Positions 21,639-32,264 of a DNA stretch of 64,000 nt are shown in pieces. The notes under the pieces are model-generated. The model was given only the letters and a program-made list of their open reading frames with translations. It was not told the origin of the DNA and ran no database searches. The stretch covers positions 186,001 through 250,000 of the forward strand of contig CM074148.1 of assembly GCA_037178625.1 (NCBI GenBank), read 5' to 3'. The translations under genes and the position numbers were made by a program. The DNA comes from Skeletonema tropicum. Its lineage: Eukaryota > Bacillariophyta > Thalassiosirophyceae > Thalassiosirales > Thalassiosiraceae. How positions within the stretch are numbered: position 1 is the stretch's first letter; every line of letters starts with the position of its first letter.

Positions 21639-22670
21639 ATGGCAGGGGGCAGACCAAAGGGGAGCAAGAACTCCTACAAATGAACACGCAACCAGACTTC
21701 TTATCAAAAGCAGATGCAAGTTCAACGCAGCAATGCAACGAGACAAAAGACGGCGAAGCGGCAGCAAAAAGAAAAGGCAGCGAAAAATGCTGCCGAGAAA
21801 AAGGCAGCACATGCACAATTATTCGGTATCAGTACAGTTTATAGTGATACAACTTCCGCCGCTGCCGCTGCCGCTGCCACGCGTCCGTCACCGCCGCGGC
21901 AGCTGCTTCCATTGACATGACTGCCGATCATACTAATAGTGATACAACAACAGCCGCCACAGTCGCCGGTGCATCTGTTGACATGACGGACAATACTGCT
22001 ACTGCTACTGCTACTGCTGTTGAACCGAACAACTCCACCGCTCTAGATACGACTTGCGATGACTCTGAAGAAGACAACGATGTAGTTATTGTTAATAACC
22101 CAACAATAATCGCTACAGGCTACAGGAGATCGACTTGGAGCGGTGAAGTTGACGAATGATCTGCAGTATATGTTTGACGCGATGGGTGTTCCACTACCCT
22201 TTCTGCCATTCTCGGGGGAAGCGGAGGACAAGCTCTTTGCAAAGTTGATGCTAGCTCACGAAGGGAAACTTGATGATGTGAAGTTTTCATTGGAATGGTG
22301 TAAGCATGTAAATCCGGAGAATGTGCATGCATGCAAAGTTACCTATTCGTGTGAAAGCTGCAGAGTTTGATAGAAATCAGCGCATTAGAGCCACAATGGA
22401 TAAAGCAAGGAGTGGAAGGGAAGTACTAAATGAGTTGCATTCAAAGGTCTTACCAACAATACTCGAAGAAGATTTCGTTAATAACACTCAAGAAAAGTAC
22501 TCGAAGAAGATTCCGATAATAACACTCAAGAAGATGATTCACCCGCAGCGACAAAACCCCCTCCATCTACAAAAAATCCTCCTTCTCGGAAAAGAAAAGC
22601 ATTGGCCGTGGGACTTAGCCATACATTGCGAGAACCAACACACCCTCGTTATTTCCCAATACCACTAGTC
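21639..22670 (+). pseudogene. Decayed gene with AT-hook-like start, unknown family
   Basis: Opens MAGGRPKGSKNSYK and meets a TGA, then continues in the same frame with a Lys/Ala/Gln-rich basic segment (KRQQKEKAAKNAAEKKAA) to another stop. The next pieces lie in other frames: a Thr/Ala-rich acidic stretch (21917-22159), DLQYMFDAMGVPLPFLPFSG (22143-22370), KAAEFDRNQRIRATMDKA (from about 22342), and a tail with the basic, NLS-like PPSRKRKALAV. A duplicated ~38-bp word near 22450-22530 causes one of the shifts. GGRPKGSK resembles an AT-hook. The pattern suggests a decayed nuclear protein or transposon ORF. I do not recognise the family. Confidence 0.45.
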
Positions 22671-22860
22671 TGCATCCAATTTCATTTGCACTCGGCCATT
22701 ATTTGTTGATATTATGTCCAATGAGTAAGCAGAATTTGCAAGTTGTTTTAGATTTTTCGTCGCTGCTACTTCCGTATCGTACCAGATCGAAAACGTTTGG
22801 TTGATGTTGATCCAGCACCACGTTTCGTGAGTGGAGGTAAGATTTCCGGATCATCAGCGT

Positions 22861-23333
22861 TCACATCATCACTCCAGTTCGAGGAAGAAGACAACTCGAT
22901 TCCACATAGTCTGCGGAAGCAGTGATTATCTCCTTTGTGGATTTGCTTTGGATGTTACTTCTCAACCACCTCATTACTCCTAGTGCCTTGTAAAACAGAT
23001 CTTCATTATCACCCAATACAATGGTAGCAATTTGTTTCCCCTCTTCTACGATCATGTTATACTTCTGCGTGTAATCAAGTTTCTTCTTTCGACGTTCGCT
23101 TTGGACAGCAGAGCATTGCCTTTCACAATACTACGACTGCCGGCAGGTGCATAGTCAGTCACAAACACTCCAACTCCATCACGAGCACCATTACAAATGT
23201 TTTCTTTTCCAGCGTCAACATTCCTGACGACACTTTTTTCAACACTGCCTTGACTGCTTTGAGTAGGAAACGTCACATCTCCTGAATCATACACTATTTC
23301 TTCATTTGCGGCTGTGGTATGACCTTGACGCAC
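22861..23333 (-). pseudogene. Short broken ORF, unknown
   Basis: The first frame (23333-23052) reads ...SKANVERRN and runs out of frame at an aagaagaaac run near 23085. The neighbouring frame continues as LDYTQKYNMIVEEGKQ to a stop at 22861. One missing nucleotide would join the two into about 155 residues. No domain recognised. Confidence 0.35.
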
Positions 23334-23391
23334 GATACATAGGATCTTCCACTACATTATCACGATTACGCCAATGGTTGTTGAACTGCTG

Positions 23392-23669
23392 CTCCACAAA
23401 ACGCCCTCAAGGGTGTTTTGTGGAGAGCGCATTTAATATATTCACAAGGCATAAGTACCCCAATTAAGGTCTTTCTTTTGCAGTCACAGCGCATTAAGTA
23501 CTCCATTGATTTTCACCACAGTCCTTGGACTTGGTGGAAAAGAGAGTTCTGGTGTGTCTATCTTGGTCCTTGGGGCAAGAAAGGGGTCTTGCCCCAAGAA
23601 AAAATCTGCCCTTGCTTTGCCCTCCAAAAACAAAAGGTAATTATTGCCACGTCATAGATGACGTGGCAC
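23392..23669. other. Cluster of three strong hairpins
   Basis: Inverted repeats at 23392-23425 (ctccacaaaacgccct with a 2-nt loop and one G-T pair), 23569-23598 (cttggggcaag, 8-nt loop, perfect 11-bp stem) and 23646-23669 (tgccacgtcat, 2-nt loop, perfect 11-bp stem). The last contains two TGACGTGG/CCACGTCA words, the core bound by bZIP factors, and a TATAAATT follows at about 23671. The function is not known. Confidence 0.6.
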
Positions 23670-23732
23670 TTATAAATTCGAGTGGTGTGTAAACTCTTAC
23701 CCCATTTCTTACCCACCGCAACAGTGTCATTG

Positions 23733-23924
23733 TCAAAAAATCAGATGACACCACGGTAGCCTGGATGGAATATGTATATTATCAGTCGCAAAAATATCAT
23801 CTTTCAATGGAATAGTGATTCGTTCTAGAGAGGTGCAGAAAATAAATGCCCTCTGATCAAATCTTTTCAGCTTGTTACCGAATGTCAAAGTGAACTGTAC
23901 AATATTACCGCCTTCGGCCGCCAT
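23733..23924 (-). pseudogene. BspA-like LRR gene fragment with internal deletion
   Basis: Begins MAAEGGNIVQFT like the intact gene at 39297, then jumps directly to the last LRR (LTFGNKLKRFDQRAF, then SLERITIPLKDD). About 140 codons of LRRs are deleted and the frame ends soon after. The 5' flank (gcttgatcaagggtaaata, atgcttgga) also matches that of 39297, so this is a copy of the same locus. Confidence 0.8.
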
Positions 23925-24400
23925 GATGGGCCAATAGAAGTTAATTGAAGGATTTTCCAAGCATTTATTTACCCTTGATCAAGCGACATCTTCCATCTTC
24001 GTGAGACAGATCAAAGATAGATACGATGTGGTAGAAAGTGGTGCAGCTGCAGCTGGCCAGCCCACACCGCCCACACTGGACCTGGACCTCTCAAACTCAA
24101 ATCAGCTACAACTATGAGGCTGCAGCATCGTGCTTCTACGCATGCCAGCCGTCTGCGTCTGAGCAGTTCAAAGAGCTTGTATAGCATCACCGCCACCGCC
24201 GAGTGGAATGGGCCACCAGGAGCGGCTCGTGCACATATTGACGACGATAGATAATTAGATACAATATGGTAGACTGTGGCTTTGGCTTCGGTGCGTGTTG
24301 CTGCTTTCTGCTGGCACAGCAATCAAAGTCGGATCTTTCAGATCAGTTACTTTGACGTTGTTCTAACATGCTCCTGACGCATCTGAAGCATGTTTTGTAT

Positions 24401-24588
24401 GCACCGCACCACACCACATCAAAGAAGAAGATGAGCTGTTTCCGCCCCACTAGCTATAGCGGCTTTCTGGATAATGTATATTGTTGCATGATTATTGGGT
24501 TGGCCTCCCAAGAGCGAGAGAGCGAGCGAGTTCTCCAGTGCGTATAATATTGTTGATGGGTCGCCGCCAGCTAGAACACCTCAGCTGT
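24401..24588 (+). repeat. Inverted partner of a segment in the RPS1 intron
   Basis: Matches 36360-36557 in opposite orientation with small indels. Shared words include caccacaccacatcaaag, gttgcatgattattgggt and gatgggtcgccgccagct. Non-coding. Confidence 0.8.
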
Positions 24589-25382
24589 GGAAGTGGTGTG
24601 CTCGCCTCTTGGTATATATGGTGCTTGGTGCCTTTGTCGCCTTGGCTGCTTGGCGCTTGGCCGTTTGATGTTGGGGGAAGATTTGGTACCAATTCCTACG
24701 CTGCTGTTGAGACGGTCATCTTGATAGAAAGACCATACATCATGCACAGGCACATGGCTGACCGCTCATAAGTACTCACCAATCACTCGAACAGACTCGA
24801 ATGAAGCTCAACAATGACATAAACGGCCGATACTTATCTTCCGTTCTCTAGTGGTTCAATGAAGACGATAAGTGTCGTTTTGGAAAGTTCTCGAGTAGAC
24901 CTATCGATTGATCGTATAACCAGTTTGATTGGAAGACTTTCGTGTGATCGGTCAGGCTAAAATGGGTCTAGAAAGTGATCGGCAGCTTGCAAACCGGCTT
25001 TACAGCCAGAATTTCACATCCGAATTCAAAATTTGACCAAACTACAAATTGACCACCATTCGAATCGTCTTTTCATTCTGAATCGATTAGTGCCATTATT
25101 GCTATCGGAATAACAACACGATAGAATGACATACTGCAAAAAATCATCATCCACTACTAACTACTTGCTGAGCGGTGTCATAACGGTGTTAGAAGTCTTG
25201 CTTCTGAGACAATATCAGCTTCTAGATCGCACCGTGTGGTTCTGCATTTTGCTGTTGTTCTACAGAGTCTTGGACTGGGCCCTCAAAACAGGGGTGACCA
25301 ATACTGGTAATCGAATCAAAGTCGCCCAAAGTATAAGTATAAAGCAGCGATAGTTTGACGTATTTCTACCCCCTCAATGAGT

Positions 25383-25874
25383 TCAACGTGGTTCAGATTC
25401 TCGCACCAATGGGATGGTGATTCGTTCTAGAGAGGTGCAGTTGCCGAATGCCTCCTCATCAAATCTTTCCAGCTTGCTACCAAATTTCACGCTCGTCAGA
25501 TCGGTGCAATCTTCGAATGCACTTTGTCCAACGATCCTGGCCCTGGCAGTTCGCAGGTTGATACTTCTCAAAGATCTGCAGTGAATGAATGCCCATGCTT
25601 TTGTTATTTCCAGCTTGTCACATTCCATATCCGTCAGGGCAGTACAATTATAGAATGCACTCCCCTCAACAATTTTGACGCGCCGCCGCATGATTACTCG
25701 TCTCAAACGAGGGCAGTTTTTGAATGACCGTTCTTCGATCTTTTCGACTTTATCGTAAAATAACATGGAGAAAGAATGCCTAGCCTTTGCTTCAGTTTTA
25801 GATGAAAGATGAGAAGTGTGATGATCGATGGGAGCCCTCTCTAGCCCATTCTTCCCTCCACCAAAACTAAACAC
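25383..25874 (-). pseudogene. BspA-like LRR gene, central fragment
   Basis: Carries four to five LRR_5-type units (SFKNCPRLRRVIMR, AFYNCTALTDMECDKLEI, AFIHCRSLRSINLR, AFEDCTDLTSVKFG, AFGNCTSLERITIPL). It lacks both the MAAEGG start and the C-terminal region of the family. The upstream part is unrelated sequence that matches the 49375-49500 flank. A small insertion makes 'MRRRVKI' where relatives have MRGVKI. Confidence 0.75.
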
Positions 25875-26033
25875 CTGAAGACTTCTTACTGCAGAGCGAT
25901 TTCAAGACTCAAGACAATTGTGCTTGTGATATGCCAAGCTGCGAAGTGTCTACAACTAGCGGCACAGCTATTTATTCGTAACGTCAGGTTTTTCACATTG
26001 ACTCAGAAAGCAGCAAGATAACAGCATGATTAT

Positions 26034-26660
26034 TTGATCCTACTTATAACTTATGTCACCTCTCCTACCTCCCCTTCAATCTCATCATTGCCTTCGTCTT
26101 CCTCACCTCCTTTTCCATCTACGTCATGGTCACCCATTGTCCTCTTCCAACTCTTGCTCCTTCATATTTTCTCATCTCTTTCTGCCAGGCAAGTGATAGA
26201 TGTACAAAAGGATTTACTTGACACTGCATATCGTCTTCATTCTGCGCATCTTCACGATCCTCCACTCCAAACGTGTTTGGTGGCAATTCGAGAAAAGAGA
26301 GGACATTATCCATTACAAGATCTCGAGGTAAACCTAACTCAAGTGTAGTTGCAGCCACATCCAATATTCGCTGATGCTCTGCTCGATAGCGAATCATTTT
26401 GTCAAGAACGGATCTGATCCACCTTTGTACTACTTGGGCCTTTTCTCCCGTATCATTAAAATTAAATCCTCCAGCAGGTGCATTGGGAAGAATCTGATTG
26501 ATTGAAGTAATTTCTTGACCCATATCATTTCTCCAATCCTCCATGTGCAACCCAGTGATAATTTCATGAAATTCTGCTCTCTCTCGACCAGATCGACATG
26601 CTTCAAATTAGTGCACCTCATGAAAATATTTTCAGCGGTAATCAAACGCAAACGGGAACC
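26034..26660 (-). pseudogene. BspA-like LRR gene, 3' half with internal deletion
   Basis: Starts within LITAENIFMRCTNLKHVD and continues to HMEDWRNDMGQEI, RSVLDKMIRYRAEHQRILD, LPRDLVMDNVLSFLELPP and the acidic 3' tail. A 2-nt insertion in a GA run near 26575-26585 shifts the frame. Immediately upstream lies sequence matching the 5' flank of the gene at 39297 (word gatctttcttctcgg), so promoter-side DNA is fused to the gene's second half by a deletion of about 650 bp. Confidence 0.75.
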
Positions 26661-26702
26661 TTCGTTTTCTCTTTTCCGAGAAGAAAGATCAGGTCTTTCG
26701 TT

Positions 26703-27748
26703 TGTGACAAGTGCACGTTCTCACGAAGCTCACTGGTTTTCTGGCATAACTTAATGCTTAGATCTCTATTTACCGATTGGGGATGTAGACCCGCTCTTCT
26801 CTATCCATTCGTTTCACGTTCATCTTAACAGATCTTTCGCATACGATTTCCTCTCTGTATTGCACGGGTGACGGCTATTCAGCGGTCGGCCACTTTTCAG
26901 TGACGTACGGGATCAGCACGTAGCGTAAACGCTCTCTGATCCCATAAACCTGTACCAGGAATCTTGTCTTCTGCTACTAGATCCGCATCGAAAGAACAAC
27001 AAATATTCGGACTTTGAAGGCTTCGAATCATTACCCCCCTCAGACGAAGGAAGCAATGACCGAAATAACCCAGGGCCGGGTGGGTGTGAAAATAAAAAGG
27101 CTGTGGTGGAAAGCGCGTGAAGATTAAGAGTGTTGATCGGTCCCTCCACTAACGCATCCAACAGTCTATCTCCCATTCAAGCGACGAGCGTTGTCATTGT
27201 TACCTCACGTGTTGATAAGACAAAGAGTGAGCTTGCAACTTTGTTAATCTCAAATTGCCCGCCAAGATTTGTTCAACTTGCTTGGTGACTCGTTTCTTCT
27301 TGCACTTGCATGTCCGCTGTTTGTCCTCCCAATGCTGCTCGGACAACTCTCCATCCAATACCACTCGTCGCTTGATTGTGTCGTTGTATCGACTGCGCAG
27401 TCGTCACAAAGTATATATACAGACCATATTCACAGTGGGTTTAACTCGTAACATGTATCAGGCCCAAAGGAGGAAAGGGTCTCGTCTACATCTATGAAAT
27501 AAGTACTTATTTGATGGGCTGGGGCGAGAAGTATGTTTAAGACGGATACACTCATTACGTTTTGTAGAGACGGAAGTATGCCAACATACAGACAGGAAAG
27601 GTAAGGGTACATCGATTTGGAGGTTTGCGAGGTGATGCACGTGAGCGTGCGTGAGTTCGCACACAAGACTCACCTTTACAATGCATGAATCATCCTTGGT
27701 ATCTATTCCAATGTCACAGACTTCCAATTCAAAGTTGTGCAGGTGCAT
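26703..27748. other. Insertion-containing flank, no gene
   Basis: About 26703-27445 interrupts homology with 39105-39125 (the copy there runs straight through). About 27445-27545 again matches 38999-39105 inverted (words catacttctcgcccca, gacgagaccctttcctcc). No gene recognised. Confidence 0.55.
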
Positions 27749-29038
27749 GTTAAGACCAACGAAACAACTACAGAGGGATTAGTAATAATTGAGTCTACTA
27801 AGTAATTTTAGTGTAAACTATAAATAGCACTCCCCAAAGTTACCAAGGTCACTGCTACAGCCTCTGGAGTCACAAGTTTGTAATTGAAGAATGCTACATC
27901 AATCACGCATGTGACAATGGTTATGGAAGCCGCGACCACACATTTCGTCACTGATCCTGCTGCGCGTATCATCATTGCTGTCATGAGTCCACCCGCAGCA
28001 AGCGCAATCACAATCATGACACTTGTTTTGGAAAGCAAGGATGCCTCCTGCCCCCCTCCGTTGGTATCGGTTGGTACAAGAAAGATAGCCGCGTTGATCA
28101 CAATCGAATTGAGGTACAAGCAGATATTCTGCAGGTATTGATCACATTTCACTTGCTTTAACATTTTTTCATTGTACACTGAAGCCATGACACCGCAGGC
28201 CATTTCCAGTAATACCAGGGAAAAACCAAAGAGAGCTTCCCACCAACTCTTCTCCATATGAACATCCTTGACTCCAGCATCACCATTTTGTTCGAAGCAT
28301 TTGATCATGAGACCAATTGTGATGAGGACTAATGCAACCTTTCTTTTCTTGGGAATTTGCGTCTGAAAGAAAATCTGCCATACAACTGCCACCATTAAGA
28401 GTCTGGAGCCTTTTAAGATCTGGTATACAATCGGATTGTTATTTTTCAGATTGAACATCATGAGATTATTGCATATAGCGTAGAGAGCCGCAATCGGGAA
28501 GTAGCGCTTCATTTCTTTCAAAAACTGTTCATGGTCTCGGAAAAAGTGCATCAACTCGCCAGCACCACCGCTAGACTTGCAGAACAATACCGATGCAAAC
28601 GCTAGTTTTACAATTTCGACCGTGATGATAATTGAAGGAACACTGCTCAAATCCTTTGCCTCCTTGTTGTGATGGACTAGCAGACAAAAACCAACCCAGC
28701 TTGAAATGTAGGCTACAATAAGAATTCTGAAAAACTTGTGGTCACTGTCTTCGTTTTTTGCTGTGCTTTTTTCTTTTTCAGTAATAAGTCCTCGTCCTTT
28801 CAGCGGCTGCATCTCGATGTCTTCATTTTCTTGAATGTGTTCTGGATTGTCATTGGTGCGGCTGTAGCTGTAAGGTGTGCCATTGACAGGAGCAGGAGCA
28901 CCAACGCCACCAGTGTTTGTGAGATCATCAGTAGCCAAGCGGCTGCCCCTCCTCTGCTGTCTTGGTTCATGCTCTCTCTGTCTCATGCTCATGATCTAAA
29001 AAATAATGAGAGGAGAAGTGATAGAGATAGATCCTAAC
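27749..29038 (-). repeat. 1290-bp inverted segmental duplication, arm B
   Basis: Inverted partner of 18906-20195; same length, near-identical. Beyond 29038 about 300 bp (29039-29339) is absent from arm A. Then about 60 bp (29340-29400, word ccggcatgtcgtaaaag) again matches the DNA just upstream of arm A (18845-18903). Confidence 0.95.
27808..28992 (-). CDS. Nucleotide-sugar transporter (SLC35A-like), copy B
   Basis: 394 residues, identical to copy A except for one substitution (SDHKF here, SDPKF in copy A, at residue 85). The helices and motifs are as in copy A. Both copies are open, so both could be expressed. The 5' context differs: this copy has a 300-bp stretch upstream that copy A lacks, so the promoters may differ. 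Confidence 0.9.
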   Translation of the reverse strand: MSMRQREHEPRQQRRGSRLATDDLTNTGGVGAPAPVNGTPYSYSRTNDNPEHIQENEDIEMQPLKGRGLITEKEKSTAKNEDSDHKFFRILIVAYISSWVGFCLLVHHNKEAKDLSSVPSIIITVEIVKLAFASVLFCKSSGGAGELMHFFRDHEQFLKEMKRYFPIAALYAICNNLMMFNLKNNNPIVYQILKGSRLLMVAVVWQIFFQTQIPKKRKVALVLITIGLMIKCFEQNGDAGVKDVHMEKSWWEALFGFSLVLLEMACGVMASVYNEKMLKQVKCDQYLQNICLYLNSIVINAAIFLVPTDTNGGGQEASLLSKTSVMIVIALAAGGLMTAMMIRAAGSVTKCVVAASITIVTCVIDVAFFNYKLVTPEAVAVTLVTLGSAIYSLH

Positions 29039-29715
29039 ACGGGAACCTGGGGTTGACAGTGGCTGCTTTTTGTTAGCAGCCGATTTGTCGAGAGCTTGCC
29101 AGGAGTTTCAAGTCGTGGTTCTAAAAAATCTAGCGTTGAGGTGCGTTGAGGTTGATTTCTGATGGCCTGTTCCGTCAAAAACTTGCCGCCGACGCCACGG
29201 ATCGCGTTGAGCTTCTACGGGCTTGTACTATTCCTACGTAGAAATGACTATTAGATCTGAAAGGGGTCGTAAATGACGGATGGTATGACGAAAACGCCAC
29301 ACGCGCGGGCAAAAACATTTGTTCTGGAAAATGTATGTAGTAGAGTTCGGTACTCCGGCATGTCGTAAAAGTTTGTGTCCCAGTTTAGACTGATCGGGTA
29401 ACATTGGGTATTTTGAGCTCTTTTGTACCTGATTAGTGTAGTTGTGGGCCCCACGTGGGCGCCGCCCAGCCCCAAGTTGGCGCCGCCCACAACATACCAT
29501 GAAAAGCGCCCACTATCCCGGCACGCCTAGAGAGTAGTGACTAAAAAAATCTAGAACAGTACCAGTCAGATGAGTTAGTGGTGTATTCAAGTAGGATACT
29601 GGACTGTCGCACGGAAATTCTGAAGTGCGTCTTTGCAAAATCTCATTCAAGGCCTGCCCCCCCGGAGGTGCGTTCTCGTTCTCGTTGACCGTAAGGATCG
29701 GCCTAAGTAGTAAGT
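29039..29715. other. Arm-B-specific flank and intergenic DNA
   Basis: 29039-29339 is present only upstream of transporter copy B. 29430-29500 holds a GC-rich stretch with twice the word ggcgccgccca. No gene recognised. Confidence 0.45.
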
Positions 29716-29813
29716 ACCATTCCTATTATTGGCAGTTCAGGTTCAGTTATTAGGACGGAGTCCCATTATTTCCAACCCAAAGGTCCGGGTACTGGATTTC
29801 TTGTACACAAGAA
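29716..29813 (+). repeat. MULE left terminal inverted repeat
   Basis: 98 bp; matches 33077-33174 inverted with one mismatch (cttgtacac against cttgcacac near the inner end). Confidence 0.92.
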
Positions 29814-30094
29814 CCTCCTCTATTTCAAATCCGCTCCAAGCCAACGGTGAGTTCACTTCCACGACCTACCGCACCTCCCACACCCACTACACCTACCACC
29901 TACCTACCACCGCACAATGAATGTCACCTTGACAATGGAAGGGCCGTCTCCTATGCGAAGCGAGCGCAGCGAGCGGAGCATCTCCATGGGGAAGATGAGC
30001 CGAGCGGAGCGATACGATGTTCTAAGTGGAGCGTTGCTCTCACAGAGAACTATATTCAGTCTAAGTCAGATGCGTACAGTGTCGGTCCTAATAA

Positions 30095-31666
30095 GAAAGA
30101 TATAAATGTAAAGTTTACCGAGGGACTATTGCAGTTTTGCGCTACTTCTTTCTATGTCCTGAGGTTGTCACTTTCGATGTGACGAGCCATACAAACAAGA
30201 ATGGGTTCCACTTGTTGACCTTCTCATGCCGCACAAGTGTCGACAAGCAGGTTGTTTTCTGCCGTGTGTGGTTGCCTGACCAACGACGAGCATCCTTTCG
30301 GTATGTGTTTCAGGAAGGCTTGAGGAAAATATTGCCCGCACATGTCTTAGCAAGAGTTAACCATGGTCTCAAGTCTCATGCTGCAGCCGTAAAAGCAACT
30401 CATGCGATGAACACAGCTGCCAAGGCTATGTCCATTCAAGATCGTGCAAAGCGGGCAGAATTGGATCAAATAGTGGGCAGAGACTTCCGGAATAGAGACA
30501 AGTCTTCTTGGTCAAATCTTCCGACTGGCCCGCATTTACTGACTTACGCGGAGGGGTTGATGGTCCAATCACATAAGAGAGCGCAACTTTACAAAGTTCG
30601 CCGTGTTGGCAGAAGTCGGTTTCAGGTTGTGTATGTGGGGGAAAATTGTGACCATTCCTTTGTCTCTCGCTATATTGATGATTGGTCGTCCGCCGAGGAT
30701 GATGATGCCACAATTTCATCAGACGACACAAATGGCAAGGGTAGCGAAGAAGAGGATGACATTGGAGGTGCATATTGTCCACGTTTCAGCAGAGCATATA
30801 CTGTTGATTTGAATGAAACCTGCAGTAGCTGTGATTGTTATCACTTTCAGCGAGCTGGATTTCCCTGCCCACATATGAATGCATCGGCAAATGCAGTTTG
30901 CGACGCAAATGGTACAAAGTTCGAAGGATTTGGACATCATAGTGTCAGTGTAAGATGGTGGACAAATTACATGTATTGGGGATATAGGTGTCCAGAATGT
31001 CCTGAAGAAAAAGAGATGCCGAAACTTTTTCATCATCTTGCCAAGAATGATGCTAAGGGGCCGCAGTTTTGCCATGTCATTCCTTCGTCAATGCCGATCA
31101 AGCCACCCGTTGAACCCTTGCCTGCTGTTGAACGGATCAAGAACTATCCGAAAGCTTCACTGCCCTCTCTCTTGCAACATTACAGGTCTGACAGATTTGA
31201 TATGTTGTTGTCAGAAACTCATCTCCCATCTGGGTCTCAAGAATTGGAAGCCTCTGTTGATGATGATTACATTCTTGGTGAAATTGATGTGCTTCGTGCC
31301 TCAAGCGATGGTAACTTTGAAGCCATCATGGATGAATTGAACCAACAAGATACCCTTTCTTTGCAAGAAGTCGATTCTACTAGAGATGTACAGGTCGCAT
31401 TGAAGCCAGTCTTTAATGAAGCATGTGATCTCCTCAAACAATGCCCTGAAATGGCACCAGAGTTTGAGCGCATGATGAAGTCGTGCATTGCTGACATGCA
31501 CAAGAAAATAGCTGCAAAGGAAGCCGCATCTCAAGACTCTTCAACTTCGCCGACGACGGAACCCACTACGGCTGGAAAGAAGAGGTCTTGGAAAGCTGTT
31601 ACTTCTAGAGAGTACAATGGGCCACCAAGGGTAAAAGTTGCTAAGAATAGTAAATTTTCAAGTTAG
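30095..31666 (+). pseudogene. MULE transposase remnant with SWIM zinc finger
   Basis: Open from just after tandem TAA codons at 30089-30094 to a stop at 31666. There is no in-frame ATG before the conserved domain, so the 5' part is missing or spliced on. It opens with the MULE DDE-domain core (VVTFDVTSHTNKNGFHLL, then VWLPDQRRASFRYVFQEG). It then passes straight to HVLARVNHGLKSHAA, without the segment that normally carries the second catalytic Asp and the C-x-x-H stretch. A SWIM finger follows (CSSCDCYHFQRAGFPCPH). The C-terminus is Ser/Thr-rich with a basic end (KKRSWKAV). Probably inactive but recognisable; a domesticated role cannot be excluded. Confidence 0.75.
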
Positions 31667-31921
31667 TGTTGTAATTACGGTGTTGCTGTCCACTTTTGGT
31701 GCGTCGGCGAAATGGGATGCACATGATATGACTTCGGTCCACTAGCGTGCGTCAATACTTGGTACAGCAAGCAACCATCAACTATTTTATTGCAAGTGGC
31801 TGCGACCTTTGGAGCTGCATGACCAAGTTCGACAACAAAGAAGGCTGCACCTCAAAACTTCGCCGACGTCGGACACTACTACTTCTGGAGAGAAGAGGTC
31901 TTGGAGAGCTGTTACAGAAAT

Positions 31922-32264
31922 AGTGTCTATTGCAGGTCGGTGGGACGAGTCATCCGCAGTAGGTTTTATCCGACGCATCGGTTGAGACGCCGAAACTTTA
32001 ACACCCACTACTGATGACTCATCTTTCCTCTCGATAATTGACAACGTCTGTAGTCGGAGGAATGTGTATTTCAAAAATGACTTCTTACCTTTTGCCGCCC
32101 AAATTCTTCGCGTGCAGTAATTCGGAATTCATCGAGAACGTCAAGAGTGTCCATTGCAGGTCGGTATGAAGAGTCACGCGCAGTTGGTTTTATTCGACGC
32201 ATCGGTTGAGACGCCAAAACTTTAACACCCACTACTGATGACTCATCTTTCTTCTCAACAATGG
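31922..32264 (+). repeat. ~120-bp direct repeat inside the MULE
   Basis: 31922-32042 and 32145-32264 are about 85-90% alike (shared words cgacgcatcggttgagacgc, ctttaacacccactactg). Minus-strand frames of both copies stay open and encode the same peptide core (KDESSVVGVKV, SQPMRRIKPTA), which hints at a duplicated exon or a former gene carried by the element. A further short minus-strand ORF at 32465-32713 begins MSLLTKDKV and holds MACVECRRAKARTK. Confidence 0.65.

Noticed and set aside
27884..28141. 85-codon ORFs antisense to both transporter copies
   Set aside because: Identical because the arms are duplicated; antisense to transmembrane codons and without independent support.
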